From assembly GCF_018139145.2 (NCBI RefSeq), contig NC_059486.1, forward strand, positions 10,416,001 to 10,480,000: 64,000 nucleotides of DNA. Reading direction: 5' to 3'. The DNA is from Gymnogyps californianus. Taxonomy: Eukaryota; Chordata; Aves; Accipitriformes; Cathartidae. A program made the position numbers and the translations under genes. Positions 50,581 to 63,131 of this stretch are shown here, piece after piece; the first letter of the stretch is position 1, and each line of letters begins with the position of its first letter. The notes below the pieces were generated by a model. It was not told where the DNA came from. It did no database searches and was given only the letters and a program-made list of their open reading frames with translations.

Positions 50581-52086
50581 GATCATTCTGTAGCCACAAG
50601 AAAACTGTGGATCTAAGTCCTCCTTACGTGCACTTTGGTTCATGAAGTGCCAAAGCTAAAAATAAAAATTAGAGTAAGGCACACAAAACACACAGCTTTA
50701 TGAAATGCTATGTTGTGCATAGGGCTGCTTTTTTAATTTTTTTTTATTTCAACTTCACATATGTTGACTAAACCTAACTTCTCTTACTGTGTTCAAACAT
50801 GATTAAGAGAACATTCTCTTGCATCTTTCACAAATTTTTTTTTTGACCGAAAATGCCACTTTAATGAGCCCAAAGCTGCTTACAGAAAATCATTGTTTAA
50901 AAATTACTTGAGAAAGAAGGAAGGTAGGGGAAGAATGTTTCAACATTTAAAAAACAAGACGAATTTGTTTTCTCAAGTCAAAATAATGGTTCTGAAATGT
51001 TATTAAATTTAGCCTAGGAAAAAACACTGGGATTTTTGTTTCATAGGTTGTAATATTTCATCTGAAAAGATCCCAAGATCGGTTTAGAAAGCATTCCCTG
51101 CTTAAATGTACTTAACACCAGTTTCACAAATGCGACCAACGAACATCAAGGAATGTTTAAGCAATAGTAGGCTTGAATAAAGTTACATCTTATCATTGCC
51201 ACAGGTTTTATTTGTTTCGGAGAAAAACAAGAGACACTCTCTTTATGTAAAGGGGTGTTGGCTTTTTTTTTTTATACCTGCTACAGTGATTTTGTTTTTA
51301 TTGTTTATATGATTTCTTCTCTTTACATTTGATCTGCTGAACGTTTCAGTGTTCTATGTTTCTAATGTTTTTGTTTGTGAGATACTGGGAGTGCTCTGGT
51401 ACTATAAAAATTATTTATTCTGATTATTATGTTACACTACAGATGTAGAAATATGACTTACTGATGATTTTTATTTCATAGTGGTACGAAAAAAGTATGA
51501 AAAGATACAGCACGTATCAGAAAATATACCTACAGTAGGGTACTGAATTACTTTTTCTAATACTCTCAGGTAATAGCTGTGTACCATCAGCTCTCTGAGT
51601 TTCTCCTACTTTCTTAAAAAGTTCATACACAGCTCTTGCTTTAGCAGCTTAAAAAAAAAACCAACCCTATTTTAAGTAATGTTACCCATTTGAAAAACAG
51701 CCTAAAAATCAATAAAAGCAGGACAATTCAATGTTAACAATACTGCTTAAGCTTAAGGACTGCTGGAGTTTATGTACAGAAAGCCACCATTTTCCATTGA
51801 TCCTTCCATTTCTACTGAATTTTAAATATCTAGTGAATGTTTTATGCTAGTGACCAGTTGTATGTTTGGTTTGAGAGTCAAATACAGTTTTAATCATCTT
51901 CCATAATCAACACACTGTCAAACCCGTGCCCCCCTATTCCACCTGTCATTTTGTGACCCTAGCCCAAGAAGAAGAAAGGAAAGAGAAACAGAATGAAAAT
52001 ATTTAAGCACCTACAAGGACAAATGGATTCCAAGACAACAGAGACTTAAAAATTTTGTTATCTCCAAAGATAAAACAAAAACAAAC

Positions 52087-52100
52087 AAACACACACACAC
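52087..52100. repeat. (AC)7 microsatellite
   Basis: A short AC run preceded by an AAAC-rich stretch in intron 5. Confidence 0.85.
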
Positions 52101-52494
52101 TAAAAAACCCATTCCTGCTAAAAGGCCACACTGAAAAACTGTCTCCTGAATTTGAAACCTGTAGGACAACTACTTTGTCAAACTGCAGTTCTTGTAGGAA
52201 TTGATCTTGGTGCCACAGGCAAGACTTTGGGCACTGTAAGCTTATTTCTGGTTTTGTTTGAAATATACTGTAGATCATTGGTCTGAGTAGCTGGTGATTA
52301 GTTCTAATCTAAATTGCAGTTAGAAAAAACTAAATTTTTAGCAATCAACACTCAATTGTTTTAAAAGTCAATAAAGAAAAGTGTCAAGCTAGAATTTTAG
52401 AGAGTTCATTCCAATGAGGAAAGAAACAATGATTATTGAATTACATAATTTGACAGCAAAAGAAAAGCTAATAGTAATTAATGAATTTACTAAC

Positions 52495-52617
52495 CTTCAG
52501 GTCCACAAACTTCTGGATTACTAATGCAAGAATTTTGATAGCTTCCAAAGAAGAGAAAGGTAACTCCTTTCTTTTCAGTGACGTAAATTCCTTTGTTCAC
52601 CATTCCTTCTACAATAT
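52495..52617 (-). CDS. ADGRD1: ADGRD1 exon 5: PTX domain
   Basis: This 123-bp exon (residues 96-136) reads [18 protein letters not shown], then [20 protein letters not shown] and GPE. It matches human DIVEGKVNKGIYLKEEKG...CISKPEQCGPEG as I recall it. It carries two cysteines nine residues apart that are conserved in ADGRD1 and probably form a disulfide in or next to the PTX fold. It is flanked by phase-1 introns. Acceptor TTTAG, donor GAAG followed by GTTAGT. Confidence 0.93.
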
Positions 52618-55516
52618 CTAAAGGAAAAGCAAAATATAGTTTAACATTTATATAAATCAAAACTTCCTGGAATCATGATTTTAACAGACTCATACACCTC
52701 ATATGTTTATGTTGTCTCAACTATAGGTTTGTTTTTGTTGGTTTTTTTTGTTGTTGTTGCTGGTTTTGGTTTTTGTTTGAGTTTGGTGGGGATTTGTTGG
52801 TGGCTTGTTTTTTTGTTTGGTTTTTTTTTTTTTTGAAGATCCATACAGATAACTCTTTCATTTCAAGTGTGTAAAAATTATACTCATATCCATCACTCAG
52901 ATTCTTGATTAACTAAGACTGCTTGACAGAACCCATACACCCAAAAATTATTATTTCAAAGTCGTCTGAATAAACCTTATGCTTTCCAGAGTTCTGAATA
53001 CCAGACACATCATAGAGGTATTTCTGTCTTATTGTTAGACTGAGTTACTGAAGAAATTCTTTATTCAATCAAAAATGTAACAGAATAGGGTTTTTTTTTC
53101 ATTTTTTGAAAGGGAGTTTTTGTGATCAAAAGCCACTTTTCATTAAAAATAATTCAATGAAATATACTTGACAAGCCATATTCAAAAGGCAGAAATATAT
53201 ACCCTTTTGAGATATCCTTTGGTATGGCATCATTGTCATTTGGAAAGGCTATTTCTTTGTCTAATATGGATAATGACTAACTGTCTTGTGATTTGATTGT
53301 GATTTTCTTGTGTTCCCTCCTAAAGAAAAGCACTGTTGATTCATCTCCTACTAGCTAAAGCACATGAGCCTTCTTAACACTAAAAAAATATGACCCTTGT
53401 TTACTATAGGAAACCTCACTAAGGTCTGAGAGTCGAGCTGATAGATAATGATGGGAAGTTCATCGCATTTGTCCCAAGATAAAAAGAGGGACTAAATTTA
53501 GCAATGAAGACAATAGGAAATCATAATCAAAAAATTCTGCTGCGTTAAAAAGCCTGCATTCCACAGAACACAGAATATTCTATCATCTATTTCTGAGCAG
53601 ACAGAATGGAATTGTTCAGTTTGGAATTTCATGTTAATACCATTGTTTGTGATGGCATTTCTGCAAGGATTGTGAAGATTCAGGATCTTGGTTTTAAGAC
53701 CCTTCTCTAGAATTTCTTCTGAAAAACTGTTAGGAGAAGAGTTGCTCCAAGGGAAACACCAGCAATGAGAATACAGTCTTTTCCTGCTCTGAGGTGCAGA
53801 AATTGCCAGCTAGGTGCTGCTTGATATTTGAAAATCTAACAAGATCGTAAGGGGAAACAAGGAAGGCACACAAATGGTCTAAAACTCATGAATGGCAGGA
53901 TGTAAGGGACATCTCTCTGTATTTATCACTGTATATCTACCTGACTGAACAGAAGCCTTTTGCACAGCAGAGCACAGTGCAAATCATGCCAAAGATGCAC
54001 AGCCAGTGCTAGGGACAGACCATCTATCTAGAGTGATAATCACAAATACTGTTGTCATTGCTTCAAGATGGTGCATCCCTTTATGCAATGGGGACATGGG
54101 CAAAAGGGCATCTCATTTTCAAACTGTAGACAACCATCAGGCATGAGGACAGCAATCACAGTGCTGGCCCATCTGTAGGATAACACCACTCAAGGAAACA
54201 GCAACAGCATGGCATAGTCCTGAGTAAATGTATGTCCAAATATTTTCTTAGTTCATTCCAAATCTCAACACAAATATCACAGTTTTCAGGTATCTTCCCC
54301 TCCCTTTGAGGAAGAAGTCATCAAGTTCTGTCTCTAATTGACAGATAAAATTTAGTTTCTTTCTAAAATTTGTGTGTGTATTACGGAGTGAAGAAAACAT
54401 TTCAAAGTTCTTCTTGAGTCACTTGAATTCTAAGTTAATCCAGCCAGAATAAATCCCGTAAGGTAATGCATTTCTGTTTCCATAGCATTTCCTTTGCCAT
54501 TGATGTCACTTTTTAATGTTCATATTGAATATATCTTATTATGTGAGAACTATGCAAATGGTCTATAAAGCAGATAAGAAAGGACTGAAAGGAATTAGGG
54601 TCATTTGAAGTTCATTATTAATAGAGTTCACATCTGCCAGCATACTTTTACTGTTAGAGAGTAGAAAAATAGTGGTTTTAGTATTCTAATATAAACCTCC
54701 TAGTATCTGAGCAGCCCAAATGACAGTTCTACCATTTCCATGCTTCTCCTTAGGTCAGCTTTTCCAACAACTAGATGAGAGTTAACACCCAATTGTAAAG
54801 TGGACAAGAGGTCATATTTCAATTGCACCTACACAAGTATAAATCCTAGTGACTTAAATTAAATGACTTTAAGCTTATGCTGGTGTAGATGTAACTAGTT
54901 TCCATCTGTCAGGTTTCTGCCTGGAGAGTTGTCATTTTCTGTTCTTCCTTTTATCTCCTGATGTGTTGATGTAAAAAAAAATTCACTAAAAGGACATATA
55001 TATGCAGATTTTTGCTTGCATTCTTTTTAAAAAAAAAATTGTTAATCAAAGATGTCATGATTGACAAGATCTTCCAGGCTTTGCAAATTTGCTTGCATTT
55101 GTCTTTCTTAACATGTCCTTTAAAAATTACTATGAAATGGTGAAAAACAGATGGCCTCTTTTTCCTTTTAACCTTGAAAGACAAGAAAAAAAATCAACCT
55201 ATTTGTTCTTATATGTTCCTCTGAAATGTCATCTCTGTTTCTTTTAAGCTTAATACAAATATTTTAGGTTTTGGAGGACCACTGGGGCCCTATCTCCCAT
55301 GGGCTGCTTAGCATGGGGATGCCTCTCCCAGTAGTTCAGAGTAATTGGGGTAACATTGCAGGAGTGCTTTTTCAATAATGTATGCCAATGTAAGCATAAA
55401 TAGACCTTTACCACATGACCACTTGAACCAAAACTCAGTGTTAACTTTGAATCCAACGTTACAAGAACCATCCAAGCTTGACAAATGCAGAACAAAAAAA
55501 ATACGTAAATCCTCAC
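52618..55516 (-). other. ADGRD1 intron 4
   Basis: About 2.9 kb, GTGAGG to TTTAG. It holds a G/T-rich tract at 52726-52835, just upstream of exon 5 in the sense of transcription. No other gene or mobile element was recognised. Confidence 0.8.
52726..52835. repeat. G/T-rich low-complexity tract (A/C-rich in the transcript)
   Basis: The plus strand here is almost only G and T, with repeated GTT, GTTTT and long T runs ending in T14. In the ADGRD1 transcript it reads as A/C-rich sequence about 110 bases upstream of exon 5. Confidence 0.88.
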
Positions 55517-55612
55517 CTACAGTTGCAGAGAAGTTAGAGTAGGCAGAGTCATTGGTATATACAAAGGTAGAGTTATGGGAAGGAAGCACAGTGAAGTTGT
55601 GGATTCTTAGAG
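55517..55612 (-). CDS. ADGRD1: ADGRD1 exon 4: symmetric, probably optional exon
   Basis: This 96-bp exon (residues 64-95) starts [11 protein letters not shown] and ends [10 protein letters not shown]. It has phase-1 introns on both sides, so including or skipping it keeps the reading frame. Four N-glycosylation sequons (NFT, NST, NDS, NFS) fall in 32 residues. The canonical human protein as I recall it goes directly from ...DTTGD to IVEGKV, the join made by exons 3 and 5 here without this exon. Exon 4 therefore looks like an alternative cassette. It has no stop codons and good splice sites (CACCCAG; GTAG followed by GTGAGG). I half-remember a mammalian isoform with a similar insert but cannot confirm it. 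Confidence 0.82.
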
Positions 55613-58600
55613 CTGGGTGGAACAACAAAAGAAAATAAGCAAATAAGCAAAACAATGAATAAACACAATCAGTAATGAATTGACCAGTTCATATCTCTCA
55701 ACATAGCACAAATCACAGATGTTGGTCAGTGGCCTTTAAAATTATCATAGAACCACTTCTCCCAAGGACTTGTATGCATGCGAATGTTACCTTCTTTAAC
55801 TACACAAGTTAAGTAAATACAGTATCACTAAACCAATTTTTTTTCCTTAAAGTAGCTGAGAAGAAAACAACATAAAAAATACAACTGCGATGAAGGCCTC
55901 TGAAATATAATCATGCTGGTAAGGAACTCTGCAATTATACAAAAATCATTATACTGGTGCAAAAGCTATGGGCAATTCAAGTCCCATGTCCAGTTCTGGG
56001 CTCCCCAGTACAAGAGAAACATGGACATACTGGAGCAAGTCCAGCAAAAGCCTGAGAATGCCGGGACTGCTCAGCCTGGAGAAGAGAAGGCTCAGGGATC
56101 TTACCAAGGTATATAAACACCTGACAGGATTTGTAAAGATAGTGCCAGACTCTCCTCAGTGTTATCCAGTGAAGATATAAGAGGCAACAAGCACAAATTA
56201 AAATACAAGAAATTCCATATAAACCAAAGAAAAAAATCTCAACTTTCATATCTGACAATAAAATTTTATTCTCTAATTTTTTTTTCCCTATTTTGATAAT
56301 TTCACAGTATCTTGCGCACTGTAATTATTTACCCTCGGCAGGCAAATAGAGCTTGATGGAAAGCCCATGAAAGTAAATAGAGACACATTGATTTGGGATT
56401 TAGACCAACTGAGCTCACAAAAGGGAAAGGCAAATGCTCTTTAAAAAAAGAACATACACAAAAACCTCAAGAGAAAAATGCATGGAAAACAAGGGGTCAG
56501 ATGAAAAACCTGAACATGGCCACATCTTTTTTTATTTGCTATATTTTAGGTTGATTTTTTTCCTTCAATTGCTTCTACTGTTGAGATAACCAAAAAATTA
56601 ATTTGCTGACACTCTCTCTCACAACACAAACACATTGAGAGATATAAATCTGGCTTCACACACAATGACTTCAACAAATAAAATGGATTAACATGACGGA
56701 CAGATTATGATGCTTCAAGGATTTAAGAGGAGAAACATGGAATGAAAATAATTGCATGATATGATGAGTGGAAAAACAAGAAAGATTCTAGCAATAAACA
56801 GAAGAGTTGTGTAATCAGAATGGTATCAAAAACAAGCAAATTGTCATCTGCATTAGACTACAACAATAAAGAAAACTCTTCTTGTATATCAAAGTCAAAT
56901 ATCAGATAGATACATAAAACCTCTGCTGGAGGCAGCTGAAATAATATCTGTGTATTATAAGACACAATATAAGCAACTGAGAAGAATTTGAACTATCCAC
57001 TACAACATTAAGAAAAGAATTCAACATTATCAGAATGGCACTGCAGCTAAAAAGACTTTTGGCTACTGGCATCCTCTGCAAATAATAGTGAGACAAAGTC
57101 CTCCAAACTTTTTTTCAGCAAAGTCATGCAGCTGGCTCATTTATAAAGTTATTTAACACAATGTCATAATAGGAGTCAAAGGAGATTGCTCATGTGAGCC
57201 AGTCCCATTCCTGTAAGTGAAGGTTTGCAGGACCAGGAACTTTATATGTTCTGCTTTATCTCTTCTAAGATAGTACTGAAAAGATTTCTGAATTTTACCA
57301 AAATAATGTAATTTAACATAATTTGAAAAACAATCTAATATCAATTGTCATTTTTCCAAGAGCTATATTTTATATATCACTTTCAAGCACTTTCAAAACA
57401 ACTTTGTTGTAACATGAGTGCCAAAACAGTGCTAGATATGGAGTGCTTTACTCTTCTTGAAACTATGTGAAGTCCGGTGTCAGAAAATTACTTTAACACA
57501 CTGTTAGAGAACTCATATGGTAACTGTTTGTAAGCCAAATTATGATTCTATTGAAGTCAATAGGAATGCTGCCATCGGCCTCTAAAGGGAGAAGAATACT
57601 GCCCAGATTTACTTCTGGTCAGTCGATTTCCTTCCTTTAAGAAACTGTGTGGAAAGATGGGTCAAAGTTTAAGCTTAAAATACTTCAACACCTCTGGAAT
57701 AAAAGGTTTTAGATATTTATGGATCTTTTTCCCACTTAGGAACAGAGATTGATATTGCCATTTTTGTGTAATAAATAGCAATAACTTTGCACTTTTGTAA
57801 CATTTTTCATGCAAGGTTGTAAAGGTGCCTAATTCCTGATTTAATCTTCTGCAGTGATCTTTCTGGGTAAAGATATTACAGACATCAGTAGTAACACAGC
57901 AGCTACTCCTTGCACTAGTACAAAACAGTTTAGCTCAACTGCCAAGGTGGTCAGCCATAGTGTGAAAAATGCTAGGAATATATATAGCCCAACTTGGAGT
58001 CGGCTAAAATGTCAGAAGAGAAAAAACAGTTCATGTGAAAATTACTAAGGGACCTTTGAGTCTCAGAAGGAGGTAGAGCATAGCTGAAAATTTCATCTGA
58101 AAGGAACGGCCCTGCAAGCCCATAATGCTGCGATGGGATACAGTGGTTCTGTCGAAGCTCCATTAATCCCCGGGAAGGCCCCACCACCCTTTTTGGTCCT
58201 GATGTTTCACATAAGAAAACTGCTGAATCCAACCAGACTGCCTTTTAGTATCATTCCCTCTGGGATCCTGCAGTCCTGAAAACTGACTCTTTCAAATCAG
58301 TGAGAGTTTTGCCTTAGCAAATCTCTCTTGATTTTGCCTGATTGGAAAAAGAATTTGAACTAATGCAATGCTGCTTTTAAAGAAATACAAGTATTCAGAT
58401 AAGAGCTTACACTTCTCTTTCTATAGATACTACATGCAATTTTCAAAAGTGCGTGAAGAATTTGGGCATTTAACTCCTTCCAAAAAGCAAAGAGAAGCAT
58501 GCATCTTCACTGCTGGCATAGCTAAAGATCTCAGTCACTGAGTGTATTAGTGCATGTTATGCATGTACCAAACCAACTAATAACAATGTTATTTCAATGA

Positions 58601-58860
58601 CTCTTTGGATCATAAACCTTTTCTCTTTATAACCTTAACAATGCGTAGACAGCCCATAAAACATCTGAGAATACTCTATAAAAATCAATTCAAATACAAT
58701 ATCTTTTGGACATCAGAGCACTGCAAAAACATTAACTGAAAAAAAATCTTAACTGCTGTGGTACAAAAGCTAACCCCTTTCATTTCTCCCGCTCCCTTTC
58801 TACTTACAGACTGCCACAAATACTTATGTTATTGCCATTGTCAACTAATCCTTTATCTAC
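55613..58860 (-). other. ADGRD1 intron 3
   Basis: About 3.25 kb, GTAGAT to CCCAG. It contains a CR1 fragment at about 55960-56180. Otherwise it is AT-rich with no recognised exon. Confidence 0.8.
55960..56180 (+). mobile_element. CR1 LINE fragment (3' region), degraded
   Basis: The plus strand contains TTCTGGGCTCCCCAGTACAA, then ACATGGACATACTGGAGCA, then CTGGAGAAGAGAAGGCTC and TATAAACACCTGACAGG. In this order these are hallmarks of the 3' part of sauropsid CR1 retrotransposons. Between the second and third blocks the sequence is shorter than the consensus, so it carries an internal deletion. No intact reverse-transcriptase frame remains. It is inserted in intron 3, opposite to the host gene's direction. 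The ends are approximate. Confidence 0.82.
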
Positions 58861-58944
58861 CTCCATTCGTATCCCGAAACTCATGAATTCCATCCACATC
58901 TTCCAATGGCCAGTAATGGGAAGCTGATGCGAGAACTTTGAACC
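58861..58944 (-). CDS. ADGRD1: ADGRD1 exon 3: start of the PTX domain
   Basis: This 84-bp exon encodes residues 36-63, with the run [18 protein letters not shown] followed by IHEFRDTNG. It is nearly identical to human [18 protein letters not shown] as I recall it. It begins the pentraxin/laminin-G-like domain, the first beta strands of the jelly roll. It is flanked by phase-1 introns on both sides. The acceptor is GAAAG, with A at -3 instead of the usual C or T. The donor is GGAG followed by GTAGAT. Confidence 0.9.
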
Positions 58945-61689
58945 CTTTCAAGAAACACAGATGAAAAGGTTATTAAAGTAAGGTCCAACAAGGAGTGTAA
59001 CAAGTCTCCACAGAAGAGAACAATAAAGGAGGTCAAGAGGTTAAGTAAACCAAGATATTTTATGTAAATCAAGTACAGCACATAAGTGAGATGATAAATC
59101 AAAATGGCAGAGTAGATTAAAGCATATATCTGATTGACTACTGCAGAAAACCTGTTTTTAAAACTCAAGTGATTTTTATTTTAATTGCACTTAAAATGTG
59201 TAACAATCTCTGACTAAATCTCTGCTAGTGTATCAGGCAGCATTCGTTGAAGTAACAGTTGAGGAGTCATTCAAGAGTAATTTCAAGATGTTACCAAGAT
59301 TTTAAAACACACAGTGGATAGTACAAAGCACTGAGAAGGGAATGCATGGGCGAATGTTTAGCCTCTACAGCATATTACTTCTGCTCCTGCCTCCTCCATA
59401 GGTAACTCAGCTCTCTGCAGTTTAAGGGAGTAGGAGATGCTAGAGAGTTCCCAGAAATCTTATCCTCTCTCCAACACCCACTGGAAAACCAGTGCAACAC
59501 CTTCAGGTTATATTAATCCAAGCGTTTTTTCACCTTTGGTCTTCTATGGAGATACACTAGTCAGACATAGTAAGGAGCAGTATTCAATGGCGGAGGACCT
59601 GCAACGTGGATGATAGTATAGGTTGCTGCACAGTTGTTACTACAGAGTCTAGCCTTCCTGATGTCTCTCACCTTAACAGAGTCATATAGCAGAACTTCCT
59701 TTAACAGAAGGAATTTGATGGTCCTCAAGAGAAGGGGTTCCAGAATATTAAGCAACATATGGAAAAAGAGTTCACTCTTCCCCATGCAGCATTAGCTATT
59801 CCTTCAGAACCTCCTCCACTACACCAAAACCAAAACAACTCCTTGTGGCTGATGAGAACATTTTGTTTTCCTAAATGTCCTCCTTAGCAAAGGGTGGACA
59901 AGCTGACAAAAGCAAAACATCTGCTGGTTTCCATTGGCAGATTTATCTGCACAGTCTAATTGATGAGTTTGAACAGATTTTAGAAGATGTGACTACTCAA
60001 ACCTGACCAGAAGCGGGCTGCCCAAAACAATCAAATTTTATGTTAAGAAGATAACAATTCTATTTTAAGTGTAGAGCATTAATTATGTAGGAAAACAGGA
60101 ACTGTAATTTCTTATTATCTTGTTAGCTGCAAGAAACCCCTTATTCTCAAAATAATTAATTTAACCAGTTGTGCTGAAATAAATTTATAATTTATATCTA
60201 AGAAAGTTTTAGAAGGTTGATACAGATATACAGAAATTTTACTGTGAGTGCAAATGAGAACATGTTTTGTTCACCATCATGGCATATCATCCTATTAGTT
60301 TGAGTTAATCTTTTCTTTGGGGGATGGAATGACAACAGATGACAGGGACAGAGAGAGCAAGTATTTATATTACACCATATCTGTAGTTCTTTGCCCCACA
60401 ATTTTTTTTCATTCCCAAGCAATCTTTCAAGAACCTGAGGTGTGAAGTTGACAGAGATAAATTTGTTAAAAACCACTTCAGCTGTCATACACCATACAAA
60501 AGCTCCTCACGCCTAGTGTGCAAATTAAAACAAATCACAAGCAGTGTCTTGTGACATTTACAATCTATCCCACACCTTTCTTCACTCTTGAGATCAAAAC
60601 AGCTTGCCTATTTGATAATTATTCTATCATTTTAACATCCTGGATACAAATAGGATTTCTTTATCATGGATATGAAGGTGCAAAAATTCTATTTGCATCC
60701 CTAAACTGCCTAGCCCACACAGTGGAGATCAGTTTGATGTCCTCCATCTTCATGGTATAGTTTCAGAGCTGTGACACAGAGAGGATCCTAAGATTTTTTT
60801 AATAAGAGTGCAAAGCTGATAAAATTGCTAAACATCACAAGAAGCAACTGTAGATCTGACAGCACAGAACTAAAAGAAGCTCTGCATCTTGTGAGGATAC
60901 GCGAACTACTCAGACTTGCTTCCAAACTCAACTATACCAAGATATCTAACAAGTGTTTCATAATTGATGAGGATCTATTATTGGCCTACCTAACTAGAAA
61001 CGTTTGCAGTGGTCACAGAGGTTTTCCCACAGAGAGGGAGCACGAGTATAAATAGATAAGATGAAGATGTCTTTAGAGAAATGGATGAGGTTCTATGGCT
61101 ACACGTTTCCTTTGAATATTTGGAAAATACAGAGAAAGGCACAAGTGCTAACAAAAGGAGAAATCTACTGCCAACATAAGAGAATAACGACACAGAATAA
61201 GTACATACAAAACCCAATCTGAAAATTCCAGGCAACCTAAACTCAACTAAGCTGAGCATGGCAAAGCAGACTGAGGAAACAGGATATAGGAACAAGGTTT
61301 TTTGCATTTACATAAACTAAATCTGGGTATGTGCTTAGTTCTATCTTCAAAGAACTTATTCTGACTGCTGCAAAAGAAATGAAAGTTATAAATTTCTATG
61401 GTATTAAGAGCATCCACATAGGCTACCTGTGCTAACGTACCTCCATCCAACTTTCATCAAACTACCAGTTCCATTTTGCAGAGCACAGAACATGCCTGCT
61501 GTTTCACAGTGTGCTTATACGTAAATATCTCTTGCTCCCATTAACATCTCCCTTTCATATCAGGGAAAAAAAAAAAGGATTAAAGTTAAGAGAGGTGGTA
61601 GAAAAAAAAAATTGAGAAAAATAGAAAAGAAAAGTCCCGGGAGAAAGTTATTTGATGCCAAAAAACTGTGTCACAACATGGTACAAGTG

Positions 61690-61709
61690 TAGTAGTAGCA
61701 GCAGCAGCA
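61690..61709. repeat. (AGT)3(AGC)4 trinucleotide run
   Basis: A short compound trinucleotide tract in intron 2, without coding context. Confidence 0.75.
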
Positions 61710-62080
61710 TCACGACAAAGGCATTGCCATGGCTGGCATCAAACTCATAAGGAGAAGCTATATTCTAAGGAGCTTACATTTAAAAGCTGAAAAAAAATGG
61801 GAAGGGAAATAGATATACAGCAAAGTGAATTGCTTAGAGCCACGCTGCATGTCGGTGGCTTTCCTAGCTCCCAGTTCTGAACTATAGAGAGCCATGCTGT
61901 TACCCCACTTCCAGCCAATCAGCCCTGAGAGGACCTCTGAAAACAAATACCTGTTGCCTTAAATTCCACTTATACTTACAATATCCTTTCAATAGGTAAC
62001 TATGCTGAGTTTGGAACAAAATCACAGGACTTGTTTACAGCCTAGTTCAAATCCAGAAAGCGTCGCTCACAGTTATGCTT

Positions 62081-62094
62081 ACACACACACACAC
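62081..62094. repeat. (AC)7 microsatellite
   Basis: Seven uninterrupted AC units in intron 2. Such short runs may vary in length between individuals. Confidence 0.9.
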
Positions 62095-62998
62095 TGTACT
62101 ACAAAATAAATGTTGTGTAACTTGCCCCCTTATTGTGGGAGGCTTTTTTTCCCCCCTATTGTTCCATCAGCTAGAAGCCAGTGATCCTCATCTATAGGAA
62201 ATGAGACTGTATTTCTTTGCTTTTGAGTGAAGGTAGAACAAAAGAAACTAACCGGGCTGAAGCTACTGCAATAGCAGACAACATGGCTTTTCCGCATCGC
62301 TCTGTATTTCATTTGAAAATAATTACATATGGTTAAAACTTAAAAGCACAAAGCAATACATGAATTGGTAAAGCAGTAAAATTGTACTTGTACACCACCA
62401 TGAGGCTTGAGGTTAAACTATTTATATAAACAGAAGAATTCTGCAGTTACACACACAGACCTCAAATAAGCTTTGAGTAAGTTATTTCTACATTGAAAAC
62501 AGATGAGAGATCCTTAATATGCTCTATAACTGATTTAAACTTAAGCATGGAGGCAGGGAGGAGGGTAGATGATTTGAAGCCATGCCAAAGTACTGCAAAG
62601 TATACAAGCTGGTATATCTAACTGTAAATCATTGAATTGAAAATGCTGAACACTAAGACATTGAGGGGAAAAAAGAGAAAATAGTCTGTCTAGAGGTCTG
62701 ATTCAGAAACTCATACTCAAAAAAAGTAATAACAAACAAACAGTGTATATAGGATTTTTCTACATATTAAATACAAGCCATTTTTCTCCAAATATATTTC
62801 TACGCAGAATATTTAGTATGTGGGTTACTGAATGGGACAGGCTGATACTTTAGACTATTACATTTTTAATACAGAGCTGACATTCAAACGTAGGATCACA
62901 GTTTCTTTGGAGCTACTGAGAAAATGAAAAACACAAACCCAAAAAGCAAGTAAATATTTAAGCACACTGTCATAAAATGTAAATAGAACATTCCTTAC

Positions 62999-63035
62999 CT
63001 GGGTGTTTGGGTAGCTGGGAATAGTTTCCATACAC
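62999..63035 (-). CDS. ADGRD1: ADGRD1 exon 2: mature N-terminus
   Basis: This 37-bp exon encodes residues 24-35, VYGNYSQLPKHP, plus the first base of Gly36. It corresponds to human VYSRSQDHPG as I recall it. NYS is a potential N-glycosylation site. The acceptor is TGTGCAG and the donor is CAG followed by GTAAGG, both good consensus sites. It runs in phase 0 and out in phase 1. Very short exons like this are easily missed by gene finders, and its identification rests on phase and homology. Confidence 0.82.
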
Positions 63036-63131
63036 CTGCACATAAAACATTACATAATGAGACACAGTGAGGCAAAACTTGCTAAGAGGAATCCAAATAT
63101 ATCTCAATACTGACCATATTCAGAACATTAC
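63036..63131 (-). other. ADGRD1 intron 1 (96 bp)
   Basis: This is a GT-AG intron (GTAATG to TGTGCAG) of only 96 bases, far shorter than the other introns of the gene. Removing it joins ...YKYQ to VYGNYSQ in frame and reproduces the mammalian N-terminus pattern. Reading through without splicing would break the match. Confidence 0.75.

Larger units (their letters stand above)
47851..52494 (-). other. ADGRD1 intron 5
   Basis: About 4.6 kb, GTTAGT to ATCAG. It contains a CR1 fragment (49011-49650), a MIR-like remnant (50430-50580) and an AC run (52087-52100). No other gene was recognised. Confidence 0.8.
58945..62998 (-). other. ADGRD1 intron 2
   Basis: About 4.05 kb, GTAAGG to AG. It holds an (AC)7 run at 62081-62094 and a short (AGT)3(AGC)4 run at 61690-61709. 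Open frames of 60-105 codons occur on both strands, but none shows family features or plausible splice context. I see no further gene. Confidence 0.8.
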
